From Coprinus comatus (Eukaryota; Basidiomycota; Agaricomycetes; Agaricales; Agaricaceae): DNA of 64,000 nucleotides. The DNA lies in assembly GCA_034638255.1 (NCBI GenBank), contig JAWPGT010000065.1, positions 1 to 64,000 on the forward strand, read 5' to 3'. Below the pieces are notes generated by a model, which saw only the letters and a list, made by a program, of their open reading frames with translations, did no database searches and was not told the origin of the DNA. Shown here piece after piece: positions 11,259 to 25,299 of the stretch. Each line of letters starts with the position of its first letter. The first letter of the stretch is position 1. Made by a program: the position numbers and the translations under genes.

Positions 11259-12234
11259 CGTACAGAATCGGGTCTACAACGACGGATGATATGCTTCCGA
11301 CAGCGAAATGGCCCGGTTTAGGTAAATATGACTTAGAATTTTGTATCCTGACGGAAATCTCTATTTTACAGCCTTTGTACTCTTGAAGTGACTCCTCGAG
11401 CAACATTGACAGGGATGCACAACCTTTGTTATTGGTATGGCCTCCCAAAGTACTTACCAAACGTCCGACACATAGAACAACTGTAACTGTTGAAAAGAGA
11501 ACAAGCAATCATATCATCATGTGGCAATGGGTAACTTGGTTGTGAAACGTCTATGTTCTCGAACCTTTCCAGTGATTTCTAAACGAGTGTAAATGTGTAA
11601 TATTACAAAAACATAGATTTCTAGAATCTGCATATAGAATACATATTATATCAATATCAGTCATTGATAACTACCGCCCGAGGTCTCACAATAAGATTCG
11701 TGCACCGTACTAGAACTCCTAACAAGTACTAGGACAGAGTTCAGTATACTACTATACCGCTACAGGGTAAAAATATGCGTTAATTGAACAGCTTACAAGA
11801 TGAGAAGCTATGTCTTACAATATCTGGTAAATCCAATATATCCCATTTCCAGTAGATAGAAACAAATTTTCATCTCGGCGTAACGAACGTGGGCACTAGG
11901 GGACAATGTATGAGCAACGGATCTTTGTCTTGCAACATGAATAACACATACCTCAAAAACAACAGGGCAAATAATTGACGTAACGATTAAGTTGATAACA
12001 GTAAAACGCGGAATGCATTGCGAAGGTAGCAATCTGGGAAAGGTCATACGTCAGATGGAGGATGGAAGAAATGAGAGAGTTATTCACCTGAAGGTGACAT
12101 GAAAGTACATCATCGTCTAGATCTAATTCTTTTCTTTTTCCATTTCCCGATATTTGTTGTTGGATTTCTTCTTTTCGATTGTGGTGACAGAGAGAGAGAG
12201 CGAGCGAGAGAGAGAAAGATAGAATGAACGTCAA
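11245..12234 (-). other. possible small multi-exon membrane protein gene
   Basis: Open segments at 12234-12090 (MTFILSFSLSLALSL, a signal-like start, ending at a good GTGAAT donor), about 12047-11808 (hydrophobic FTVINLIVTSIICPVVF) and 11508-11245 (hydrophobic LVLFSTVTVVLCVGRL) could be exons of one membrane protein, but I cannot join them in frame with confidence. A purine (GA/CT) repeat lies at 12189-12215. The stretch 12235-12692 shows nothing convincing. Confidence 0.2.
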
Positions 12235-12692
12235 GCTTGAAGTTTGCGCATAAGAGAATAATCTAGGAGGAAGTTAACATAAGATCCAAGGGAGAGAGAA
12301 GCCACTTACTCATATGAAAGCAATAATAAAACAAATCCAAATCGTCACCTTTTGTAATTCTTTTTTCGTCTTTTGTAGTTTTTTCTTGATCGTTCTGGAT
12401 GGGGATACAAATCTATGCTGGGGAAACGACTGTGGGTAATGAACGACTAGTGGTAGAGGGCACCCAAAAACCTGGAAGATGTAAATATCAAACTAGCTCA
12501 ATCAGAGCCAAAGACGTATTACTCACTTGAGAACAATGCGAAAACGATTTTTTTTTATTAGCTTTTTGATTTTATTGTCTAACAAATACATCTCAAACGA
12601 GGGACCTATTGGTTGTTTTGTCAGATTGAACTCATGTTTAAGCGAAATAAAAGAGGTCAAACATACCACAATCGCCCGAGTCCCCCTCCCCA

Positions 12693-15600
12693 CTAACAAA
12701 ACATCGCATCCAACAAGACTAGCACAACAATGAGGACGAACCAACAATCAGCCACCAAGTCCAATATTCCCATCTGCTTAATACGAGGAGCCAGGATCGC
12801 TTCATGATGGACTACGCTACTCGTCTGAGTATGATCTTCTCGTCGTGTGAGGTGTACACATTCCCAAGCCTCAGGGAGTGCCATGTCAATCCTATTGTAA
12901 TCAGTAAACATCCGAGTCACAAGGGAGTTTGAGAATGTAGGTGGTACTCACTTGCGTGGTCCTGTTAAACTGTACCACTCCACAGCCACCCTGCCACTTT
13001 CCAAGCTCGAAAATTGTCCCAAAGGATTGGTCAAAACATCACCATCCCCGTTCAATACCTTCCTCTCAGCCTCCAAACCCATTAATACCTCGACCGTTTG
13101 GCCTTGATGAACTATTCTTGGTGACCACACCTCTTTGATTACAATTGTTTCTGTGTAGTTGTTATCGGGGTGGTATTGAGGTTCAAGCATTTTGAGGATT
13201 TCGTGCAGGAACGGGGAGATCGGATGTTCACCTGTTGCACTATTGAGCTCTTCAACGTTTGAAGGGTGAGTAATAAAACGAGGAGCTTGACGTGACCTGA
13301 AAATGCAAGATTCGGTTAAATGTATGATAAAGAAGAAGAAATGTAAAACTCACCTAGATATGTGAGATGAGCCAAATTGAGGAATTCCCTCTATCTGAAG
13401 ATGCTGCCCAGGCTCGAAAGCAACATTTGTGATTGAACAACAAGGACGAACAATGATTGGTCCTCCAGTGCTTGCAACTGAACCAGTATACATGACAATA
13501 TCCCTGCAAGCTAGGACATCTCCAGTAATACTCAGCTCCAAGGGTTGAATGAGAGGCTGGTAAAGAACAATATCCGTGCAGACAGAATTTTTGCAAAGAA
13601 TATTGTCTTGCTCGAACGCAAAATCAACGGTGAAGGGAAGGGGGACAACAATGAAGCTGGGAGCCGATTGATAAACGATAATGCCCTTGCAAAATGAAGA
13701 ATTGCTAACGATGACCTCCAAGTATTGGGTGGGACGAGTCAACATATGGTCGTGTTGCTCGAAAGCAGCATTCGCCAAGGAAGGACGAGCGGTGCTTGAC
13801 CGTCCAGGGATTTTGGATGGCGTGTATACGACGAGGTCCTTACAGATTGGAATCTCGTGAATGGTGATATCCAAGGATTGAAGTGGAAGATTATGAACAA
13901 CAATGTCCTTGAGGTCCGGAGGGCTGACTAGAGTTGCCCAGGATTGGATTGGGGCGCGGTAAAGAACAACGTCCTTGCAGGTAGGGAGATTGTTGTTCGA
14001 GTCAGTGCTGCCATCCATCGAGTCTTGCAAGAGTTGATCATCCACAATTGGAACAGTACCAGAAATGATTTCGCGGCGTCCATGATTGAAATCCTTAGGA
14101 ACGAGGACGGCCTTGTAATGAGCCAGATTTGAAGTGAACGTGTGATCCTCGAGGACCTTGAATTCTTGACATTCCAAAAAATCAGGAATGTCCAAGCGAA
14201 TACTACAAATCAAGAAGCATCAGCATAACAATATTGTAAAAATTAAAGAGCATATACGTACTCCCAAGGTCCAAGTACTCCAAACCAATCGAGGTGGACG
14301 ACACCATCAGGGTATGGCAAAACGCTTCCTAGAGAGCGACAGAAGGTATCACCTCGGTAGCTTGTAACCTGCCTCTCGGTACTCAATGCTCCTAATTTGT
14401 CTTGTGAGGTTCGTAACTCGCGAACATTGATAATCTCGTTGCAGATGTCAAGGAATGGGTAATGTGTACCTAACTCCTCGAATATAGCGAAGGACGGGTT
14501 AGGAAGGGGAGAACGTCCTCCACATTCAATCTTGATACCATGGTCCTCAGGCTTCTGTAACAACAAGGACATGATATCTCTGTTATTCATGACAGTGAGT
14601 ATATTCACGCAAAATAAAAAGATGATAAACATACACTGATCCTTCAACATCACAACAATCTTCATAATCATTCTCCTCCACCCAATCCCCCCCACTACAG
14701 TTAACCAGTTCATGCATCGCCAGGGGTGGCGAGTCAAATATAATTGATACTGGTGATGATGGCATGGATCCATCTCCTCCCTGTTCTGATGCACTCTTTG
14801 TCTCCATCCCACACTCCAAAATCTCGGTACCAATCATTTTATCTTTTGAATCAGAGACATCTTGTACCTCCATCTCCCTCCCAGATGTACCAGGCATTTG
14901 GCCACCCCCTTCCCCGGAATCCATTGGCGTGTCAACAGGAGCAAAGAAACGATCACAAAAGCTCGGTGAAGCAGAAGGCTGGCTGTACTCCGACTCTGAA
15001 TCTGAGAACTGTTCGAATTGCACACCGGGCTTCTTATAGTAATACTGGTTGTACTTGGAGACCCTTAATAACGGAGTGCATGTGTTGTAGATTGAAGAAT
15101 CTAAGTCAGTCGTAACATCTTTGAAAACCGACTCCCCGTTTTCCATTTCCTCACAAGAGAAAGGGCCATCGTGAACAATATCAGTTGTAAATCGTGGGTC
15201 ATCAGTCGACTTGGAGTCCGATATAATTTTCGATTCCCCATTGCCAACGCCTACCTCAGCGGGGTTGGCATATCCCTCCTTAGTGTTGACAGTGTCAGTG
15301 CCAACATTCTCTTCATCGTACTTGGTCACGCAGATCCGAATGTTTGGAATAGGAAAATAAGCGTCACGAAATTTGTAGGGGTTAGAGATGGGATCGTCGG
15401 GTTTAACACAAGACTCTTCATGTTCCAAGGGGATTTCTTGATGAAAATCTTCAGAGACGCCAGTGGCCTCCACAGAGATAGGAAGCTTGATGTTGCTATT
15501 CTCGACGTCTTCCAAAGATGGGTCAGATGTTGAAGACGTCGAAGGAAGATCCATCTCCTTGTCTTCCCGTTTAATCAAGTTGAGGTCATGGGATTTCCTT

Positions 15601-16165
15601 CGCTTCAGGGCGAAAGCAGAGTAATTTCTTCCCTTCCAGAACTTGGTGGCTGTTGTGGATGTCGTCAAATTCACATACAAAGAAATATCGACTTGAACAT
15701 ACCAAAGCAGCTCTGAATCTTCTTCCTAGCCTTCACCTTCTTAGGCGATTCTTTCTTCTCAATGATGTTCTTCACATCGGCACCATCGTCTTCATCATTG
15801 ATATCCGTTTTCTCCTTCACATGAATCTCGGCCTCTTTCTCAGTAATACCAACATTACCATTTACATTGTCCTCTTCGAATGCAATAATCACCTCATCTT
15901 TCATCTCACCGACCCCATCCTTGTTGTCCTCAATGTCAGCCTCCATGACATCCTTGACTGTAATTGAGGTCTCGACGCCATCTTCAATATCATGGACCGC
16001 TTCCATAGGTTCATCATTGGAAACCCCAACATCAGTATCAGGGGCATCAACAACATTGAGGTCAACGTTAACGCTACGGGGGGGTCCAGACACAACGTTG
16101 GATGAGGTCTTGATCTTCTTGACTTTTTTGAACCTTCTTGCGTTCCTCTTTGCCATAATATTCAA
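12693..16165 (-). CDS. large acidic hypothetical protein with C-terminal tail anchor and CKDIVVY-type repeats
   Basis: Unrecognised protein of about 1060 aa from six exons: 16165-15703, 15649-14635, 14579-14262, 14202-13354, 13296-12952 and 12891-12693. All have GT-AG borders and consistent phases. The basic N-terminus (MAKRNARRFKKVKKIK) precedes a long acidic, probably disordered region. Exon 4 holds six imperfect repeats with the core hxCKDIVhY (CKDVVLYRAPIQSW, LKDIVVHNLPLQSL, CKDLVVYTPSK, CKGIIVYQSAP, CTDIVLYQPLIQPL, CRDIVMYTGS) spaced about 35-55 residues. The last exon ends with a hydrophobic stretch (ILDLVADCWFVLIVVLVLLD) and almost no tail, suggesting a tail-anchored membrane protein. 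Start at 16165 or at the internal ATG at 16156. No homologue is named. Confidence 0.65.
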
Positions 16166-17382
16166 AGTAGATTTGTTGACGTATGTGTAAAATGTGGATG
16201 GTGATCTGCTTTGGAAGTTAGGGCTGCATTTGAATATATAGTACTCATTTCAATACGTCCTAGCTAGCCTCTTGCGATCATATCATAAGCTCTAGTCAGC
16301 CTCCGATCCCAAAGAAAACTGAGAGCCTTGTCCAGTCCAAATTGAAATAGGACGAGTTAAGCCGGAATACACATTATTTTAGCGTTGCTTCCGAGCGCTG
16401 TGCAAGTATTAAATATTTGAAGTCCTCATTATGCTGGAGATTTGGGTTGACGAGTTCATCAAGAAAAAGTTGAAGTCCGCAACTGAGGTTGGTTTTGCAT
16501 AATGTCACATATTTGTGACACGTGTGATGAGTTAATTTTACATCTTCCCCCCACAGGCGAATGAAGAGCGACGGTGAGCTGTTGTTTTTTAACTTGAATC
16601 TCAATATTTCAGTTTCATCACAACCCACTATGGTGAGAGTCAACTACCGCAGACAATACAAAAATGCTTTGAAAAGGTGATGTGCTTCCCACACTACTTA
16701 ATATTTTTTCAGTATAGTCAATGAAAATTATGGTCAAATAATCTTTACAGAACGGCCTTTTGGTCACTCCACGTTCGTGAATCATCAATAGTTAAAGTTG
16801 ATTAAAAGGTTATGTTTAGTTGGTGATTTTCCTCATCATTGAACTTCAGAATTGAATTCATATACCAACTCTCTCTTGAAAGCTCAACGAACTACAAGTA
16901 CCAAAAACATGAAAGCTTTCAACAAATCCCCTCATGGTGAGGCTAAGATGGTAAAACATACTAGTAGCATCGACGTTTCAAATGTTGAAATTTGTATCCC
17001 ATTAACCGACCCATCCTCGGCCCATCTAGAAATATTCCCCACTCAAAAAACATGAACAAAATATCAGGCTAAATGGAAAAACACCAAAAATCTTTCTCAT
17101 TTTGCAGAGTTTACTTCTTTTCAACTACTGAGTCTCTCAAAATTCAAATGCACTATTAAGTACACATGTATATATTTCCCTCCAAACACCATATATATAC
17201 CACGACAAGAAAGAGATATCAATTTCTAACTAAGTTCTAATCCAAAGAATCCCGTAAAAAAAAGTTCACCAAAACAATCAATCATACTACAAAAAAGAAG
17301 AAAAACTACAAAAAAAGAAAGCATGTCAACCAAATATCTGAGATAAATAAAATCCCAAACTTTGTCTTTTCGTAAGACCGGG
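16166..17382. other. intergenic region
   Basis: Promoter side of the minus-strand acidic protein gene and the 3' side of the ArfGAP gene. Short readings at 16374-16643 (-) and 16852-17055 (+) have no family features. An A-rich stretch and several TATATA runs lie at 17160-17330. Confidence 0.5.
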
Positions 17383-19084
17383 TCATAAAGGTCCCCACTG
17401 AGGTCCTGTCTGGCCTGTAAATGGCTGACCTTGAGCAAACTGCATTTGTCCATAGGGATTGGACGCCATCATAACCGGTTGTTGCTGTTGAGGAAATCCA
17501 CCACCTTGAAATTGGTTCTGCTGCAAACCCACCATTTGTTGGTTACTTGAAACGCTACCCATAAGCTGTGGACTTGGAGTCAAAAATCCTCCACCCATAC
17601 CCACATTACTGTAGCCTGCCTGTTGGAGCTGACTCGGTGTTGTAGATTGAGGTTGGGGAGTGCCGGGAGACATAAACTGAGGATTCGGGCTTGATGGAGA
17701 AGGGAGGAATTGAGATTGGGATTGGGATGTAGGTAGAGATTGTTGAGGCTGAGGATGGTAAAAAGGAGTACCAGGTTGGTTTTGTTGTTGTTGATAGGTA
17801 CTCATTTTGGTTATAATTCTGTTGGAAAGGTACCATGTTCGATTGGAATGATGTAGAAGTAGGGAATCCTGTCATAGACATGGTTTGTTGAGGGAATGTG
17901 CTTAATGTCTGTGATTGATGTTGAGGATATAGATTTTGATTTGCAGTGTTAAGCGGTATGCCTGACGGGTATAAACCGGCTCCATACTGAGGGTTTCCCA
18001 TACTAGATAGGTTCGCTGGTGTACTATTGCTCATTTGAAAACCTCTATAGTTAGGATTGTTTGTTTGATATTGAAGAGGGAGAGAAGAGTTGGTGGATGG
18101 TTCTTGTAAGGATATAAGATCGGCCCAGACACCTTCGGCCTTGGGTTTCGCGGTTGTCGATGGTGCTGCCTGTGTGTTGATTTGCGACAAGACAGGTTGT
18201 GATACGGAACGAGTAGGTGGCAAAGAAGGTGTATTTGAAGTAGCCGAAGCAGGAGCACGTAACGGAGTTACACGTGGCTGAAGTTGGGGTTTGCTGGTGG
18301 AGAACATGTTAGCTGCGAAGTCGGTCGCAGTTTTAGGCGCAGTTGACACTGTGGATGGCGTGGATACAGAGCGTGGTGTTTGGGGAAGTGATGAAGCAGA
18401 TCTAGAGGGCCCTAGTTTAGATGCTACCAGGGAGCCACGGTTCACAAAACGCCGATGTTCATATTTTGCTATTCAACAATATCAGTGCAATATTATTGGT
18501 AAATACTCCCCTGACGTACAACGAATGTATTGCTCAAGCTCACTGTCACGAGTTGGATCCTCTAATGTCGGAGGTGGGGGATTGCGAGTCTCGTTCGGGT
18601 TGTAGAAAGAGTTGGATTTAATATTCCCCATCTCCCTCATTCTCTGGGTATATTTTTAGCTACACGTTTGTAGGGTTGAATTGATTGCGTACATCGACTT
18701 GTTCTTTTGTCCACGAATCCATTGTAAGGCTCTTTCTATCTTCGCGTGAGTTGGGAAACGATATACAGAAGAAAGGGCACAAACACTTTCGATACGTGTG
18801 TTCCAATCTTTCGGTGGATACTTGCACAACCAGTGCTATTATTACTACGTCAACACTCTGCTAGTCATATATATAATTTTAACGCACCAGATGAAAATTC
18901 CAAGGTTATGTGAGCCCCATCTTGGGTTTCGAGCTTTACAATCCGCACACACATCTGACGACAATTGAGCCTTGTTATGTCGTGTGATTGGATATATGAG
19001 TTTACCGTTGCCAGGTTTAGATACAAGATCTAGAAGTAAGCGCTCGTTACGCTCCGTGGTAAGCCTACTGATGCCGGTGGACAT
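17383..19084 (-). CDS. ArfGAP domain protein (Age2/SMAP-like) with Q-rich tail
   Basis: GTPase-activating protein for Arf in vesicle traffic. Exons: 19084-19006, 18954-18888, 18835-18785, 18735-18693, 18643-18520 and 18468 onward. Joined, they give the ArfGAP zinc finger CADC-x16-CTGC (with NPRWGSHNLGIFI between) followed by ASIHRKIGTHVSKVKSLTMD, the arginine-finger segment, and ELEQYIRSKYEHRRFV. The tail is low-complexity, rich in Gln, Pro, Ser and Asn, like fungal Age2/Gts1 proteins. The tail changes frame near 17805 (reading NYNQN, then MSTYQQQQ) without a plausible intron. This is a one-base frame change in Q-rich sequence, real or an assembly error; without it the protein would end early. 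Family call sure, exact paralogue not. Confidence 0.85.
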
Positions 19085-19452
19085 GGTCGCAGTGTCGAAG
19101 TGAGGGGTTGTCGGCTATTAATCATAAGCAAAGTGACTGTGACGTTCCTTGTTTACTTATGGCATGTGAAGTAAATAAGAAATTGACAATTTCCCAACTG
19201 GGCTTGAATAGTTCAGACGTTCATGAGCAAATTTTAGTATTCGAGCGAACTATTGTTTAACCATGAATAAACCAGTTGGTGCTTAGGAACATCATGATAA
19301 CATTTCTACTTTTTTCGGAATCCTGTGTATTAAGACTCTAAGTTATATCAAAAAGGGCGAAACTAGTTGGGTGAGAAACGTTCAATTTATAGCCCATAGC
19401 TGATTACTGCGATGCACAGCATTCTCACACACATATCCTTCATCCTCCCAAC
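19085..19452. other. intergenic, left edge of the duplicated cluster
   Basis: Divergent promoter space between the ArfGAP gene and NLR unit A. Similarity to the other unit starts (25500, 34750) begins around 19380. Confidence 0.5.
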
Positions 19453-22400
19453 ATGTCTTTTATCACCCTCAGGAAGAAACTCTGGCGTAAAAAAGAAGAG
19501 CCTCCGAATGTAAATTCCAAGGGTACGCTTCTTCAATCTCCATCCCCACCAAATTGAATAATAATGTATGAACTTGTAGATCAATCCATACCGGCACAGC
19601 ATTCTACTATCAATGTCCAGGATTCCTCTACCCACATCAATGTGACTGGAAGTGGGAATAGTATCGCTATGGGCGTCTCTACTCGAGGTGTGTTTGCATG
19701 GCAGTATTCTTCAGAGTAGGCGTTGATAAGAAATTGGTGTCTCTAGGAGCTGATCCTCTCTCATTGCTTTTACAATATGCAACTAAGGGGGCGGAACTCG
19801 ACTCAAATGATCGTTATCCCCCACCTAGATGTCATCCCAACACTCGTACAAGACTACAGAATGAGATACATACCTGGGCTGATAATTCCCAGCGAGAAAA
19901 GGCTATGCTATGGTTGTATGGTCCAGCGGGTGTGGGAAAGTCTGCTGTCTTCCAAACATTCGCAGAGAAATACCGGAAAGCAAACCCCGAGGCCGTGGTG
20001 GCAGCCTTTTTCTTGTCCAGACCAAACAAAAGAAACGACCCCGAATGCATCTTCATCACTTTGGCATACCAGCTGTGTACTCAATGCGGGGAGTACAAAT
20101 TCATCATTGGCGATGTGTTGGCCAAAGACCCGTTGTTACCAACTCGGCACTTCGACGTTCAATTTTGTAAATTGATCGTTGAACCACTAACCATGCTTCG
20201 AATGTCACGAAAGATTCTCATCCTCATTGATGGTCTAGATGAGTGCAAGGGAGCAGATGCACAATGCGAGATTGTGGAATTGATTATTGAGGTTGTATCG
20301 TCAAATCCGAACCTGCCTGTGGTATGGATGTTCAGCAGTCGGCCAGAGCCTCATCTTCAAATGTTGCTGAATCGCTCTGATGTTCGACAAGCGTGCTGGA
20401 GAGAAGAATTACCAATAGACACCGAGGAGGCCAAAGAAGACAATTCAACTTACATTCGGGAGGAGTTTGCTCGTATACAAAAGACGTATTCCAGTATGCT
20501 TGACCCCGACTGGCCAGGAGAGGATAGATTGTGTCAACTGATTGATGCATCATCTGGACTCTTTGCATTCTCATCCACAATCATCCGATTTGTTGGTGAT
20601 CGCAGCCGGCCTTTCCCCGAAAGCCATTTTCGCAAAGTCATGGGTATCCTTAAGCCCTCGACAGGGACTTCAGTCACTACATCGGGGAATGAATATTTTT
20701 TACAGTTACTCGACACACTGTACATGCGGATACTCTCCGAAACTGACGAAGAAAACCTTCCAACAACTCTCAAGATCCTCCATTATCTATGTCTCGCGTC
20801 CGAAACGAACTTTGACAATCGATTATCGATCCAGGGACTGGTAAACTATCTTTCTTTGGACAAATACTCGTTTTGGAGTGCTTTAGGGAAACTACATTCT
20901 GTTTTACAAATTCCTTTTCCCCAGCGGCCGCAAAATGCACCATATGAAGAAGTGAAATTTCTCCATGCTTCCTTCCAAGACTTCCTGCAAAACCCAAATC
21001 GTTCAGGCCCATTCTGTGTTCCTAAAGAGGAGATGACTTCGTATATTATAACCAGGGCTTCGGAACTCATCACATCTGATCTCTACTGGGTTCACATGTC
21101 AAAATTCCAGATCCAACCAGATGAAAGGTATCAGAAGGCCATTACATTACTTTCTTGGTCCGCCGGCTCCCTTACCAAATGGCCCGCAGCTTTCTGGGTT
21201 CAGAACAAACTTTTGATTGATGAAATCATACCTCGAGTCATAAATGACTTAAATATGTATCTTGGCAAGGAAAAGGCTCGCCGGTTCCTCAGTGAAAGTT
21301 GGAAAGAGGTATCAGTGTGGTTTCAATAAATAACTTGCAAAAATGACACTAAATCTTAACCTCCTGGTAGACGCAACTGCCACCTACTCTTGAGAACACT
21401 GTCAGCATTGATGATCAACCGTACTATGACTTTACTTATCAAGATCCCGAAGTATTGTCCTGGTATCTGGTATGTTATTAGATTGAAAATACACTAAATG
21501 AAAAACTAATTTTTGAAGGCCCTCCCAAAAGCTCAGACACTGGACAAGGACACCTTGTCACCGCTCCACAAGGATCAGGCTTCCGACTTATATATTGGAT
21601 CTATTAATAATGCAGATGGGGTATGGCAGCAGGTGTGTAGAAACATGCAAATTAAGTTCACAAAGGTGTATAATCAAATCAAGGTGGTGGTTCAAGTAGT
21701 TAAAGCACAACCTTTAGAGATACCAGTAGGTAAACAAGTTCCAAATTTTATCAACATTCTCACATTTTTATTTCAGACCCTAATGAAAAGGGCCCGAGCA
21801 TGGTCGCAGTTGAAACATCCCAATATTCATCAATTCTTGGGCCTCGTAGACCAAGATGACAGCAAGTTTCCAGCATTTATTGGGCAACCAATCACATACA
21901 CTCTTCATCAATACCTTGAATCCAATGCAAATCCAGACCGATTATCATTGGTGAGTTGCCATGCTATATATCTGTGCCTTTACCTCTTGTGTTTATAGCT
22001 CATGTAACTAGATAATGGGTATTCTTAATGGGTTGGATTATCTCCACCAGATGGAGATCTATAGTGGGGAACTTAGACCAGTAAGTGTTTTAGCACATTG
22101 TCGTGATTAGGTAGTATTGATTTCGAAGTCTCTCATTTTCCTCGATGAGCACGGAACACCCCTGTTGGCTCATGTTTCACAGATTCCATGTAGCTATTTT
22201 ACACGCACAAGACTCGATATTGATATCGACATTGAGATTAGAACATACAGGGATCCCCAATTGAGTTTCTCAGTGGGACCTGTTTGGAGAGCAGCCTGTG
22301 ATGTATATTCTGCTACAGCAATTGCACTTTATGTTCGTATTCTTTCAATTATTTAATTTTATCACCTGTCTCAATTCGCCTACTAGATAATTTCTGGTCG

Positions 22401-22860
22401 TGAACCATGTATGGTGACTATGGGGTCTGAGGTGATCACTACTTCCAACCTGGATGGCAGTTACAGTGTTTTTACAAACACATATCGGGATGGTACGAGT
22501 ACGCCTCCCTTCTCTCAGGAAGGTACGAGTACGCCTCCCTTCTCTTGGGATGGTACGAGTACACCTCCCTTCTCTTGGGATGTTACAAGTATGTTTTCTC
22601 TCTCTGGGGATGATGCCAGTAGTTTTTCTCTCTCTGGGGATGGTGCGAGTATTGTTTCTAACTCTGGGGATGGTGCGAATATGCCTCCTTTAGTAGAGCG
22701 CTACGGGGTTACTACTTCTCCACGCTTAAGATGTGTATGGCCAATTATTCGGGCTTGTTGGGCTAGTAAAGAGAGAAGGATGACACTGAAAGAGATGAAG
22801 GATATGTGGGATAATATCCCTCCGGAAGTATGGAGTAATGCACAGGCCGAAGAAGTTTGA
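19453..22860 (+). CDS. NACHT STAND protein with C-terminal pseudokinase domain, unit A (apparently intact)
   Basis: NLR-like signalling ATPase, about 1000 aa. Exons as read: 19453-19522, 19580-19687, 19717-21308, 21372-21469, 21519-21632, 21684-21950, 22012-22080, 22111-22332 and 22387-22860. Two of the implied introns (19688-19716 and 22081-22110) are only 29-30 nt. The N-terminus is basic (MSFITLRKKLWRKK), then a Gly/Asn motif, STHINVTGSGNSIAMGV. NACHT: Walker A GPAGVGKS, Walker B ILILIDGLDECKG, sensor-like MFSSRPEPHL and a winged-helix-like part. There are no WD40, ANK or TPR repeats. Instead the C-terminus has a kinase outline (LKHPNIHQFLG, LHQYLES, GILNGLDYLHQ, then DVYSATAIALYIISGREP, WPIIRACW). 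HRD is replaced by SGE (YSGELRP) and DFG by HVS, so it should be catalytically dead. An expanded 30-bp repeat sits in the C-lobe. No function has been shown. Confidence 0.82.
22491..22690 (+). repeat. 30-bp coding minisatellite in NLR-A
   Basis: Six full 30-bp units (22501-22680) plus partial units encode ten-residue repeats GTSTPPFSQE, GTSTPPFSWD, then diverged GDDASSFSLS-like versions. They interrupt the pseudokinase C-lobe and are absent from units B and C. The units are exact in length, so the frame is kept. Confidence 0.95.
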
Positions 22861-23505
22861 AAATTTTCAATTGGTCGAATTTGGTTGTTAACAGTTTTTG
22901 TGGAAGTTAGGATTATTGCTATTTCCTCAGCTTTATTTGTATGCTCATTTTCTATGGTTTCTTCTCTATTTCCCGTCGTTCTAGTTTGAGTTTATGATTT
23001 TTGTTTTAAATATTTGTATATAGTGTTGGTATTTTTGTTTTTTTACACAAATTTCAATTTACGTATGGGTTCCTTGGACAGTATATCAAGCAATTCGTTG
23101 AACATGGGACTTAGAGCCGTAACCGAGGCTTTGTTTCATCCTGGTAGGAAAAAAGTCTTAACTTTGTTCATTTTATGAAACAAACTCTACCTTGAGTCAC
23201 GAAAGACTCAAAAGAACAGTAAAAAAAACCCTGACAAACAAAATCAACGTCACGACGAGAAGAATAAATTGCCGTAAACTAAAACCACTCTAATTGAAAC
23301 CAAAACCAAAACCAAAACCGAGATCTAGACTGAGATAACTCGAAAGAGTCAGGACTAGGATACAGACAAGATATAAAAATCAAATCAATGATCAAAGAAA
23401 AAAAAAAGCAAGAAAACAGATATTTTCCATCAAAGGTGCGGTGCGACCCGTAAAACCATACTATACAATTTCCCTTTCTTTTATATACCTATATCTATAT
23501 CTCTC
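22861..23505. other. 3' flank of NLR-A
   Basis: Duplicated with the flanks at 28797-29532 and 38073-38826 (similar AACAAA/AAAAC-rich tracts). No gene is seen. Confidence 0.5.
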
Positions 23506-24790
<1,285 letters not shown>

Positions 24791-25299
24791 TAAATTAATA
24801 AAATCAAAATCAAAATCCAGTATACCAATACTTACGATGATTGGATTTCAACTGTGTAAAGAGTAATGATCAAGTAAGAACGATCTTGACCGGTGATACC
24901 TGCAGTTGTAAATTAGTATTAAGAACAACAAGATACCGGAGAGAGAGATACGAACCAGAAATCAGGACGACCTTTTATTTCCTATACTCCTCAGGAAGAG
25001 GTCACGGAAATTCCAACTATGTAATTGTAGAGACATCCATCGTATCGATTTCTTCACAAAAAAAGATATACATTCAGTAAACGTATGTGATCGAATTCTT
25101 GAACTCCCTGTGTTGTGAGCTGAAGAGGTGGAAGGCAAAAACTGGAGCAAAGAAGCTTGGAAGAGGACCGAGAGCCACGGTGGATGAATGTTCATGTTAG
25201 TGCACCAGACGCAGATTTGATCATCCAAGGTTACTTGTGAGCCCCGTTTTGGACTGCTTGCTTTGATATAGGGAATATACACTACATGGTGTGTCAGTT

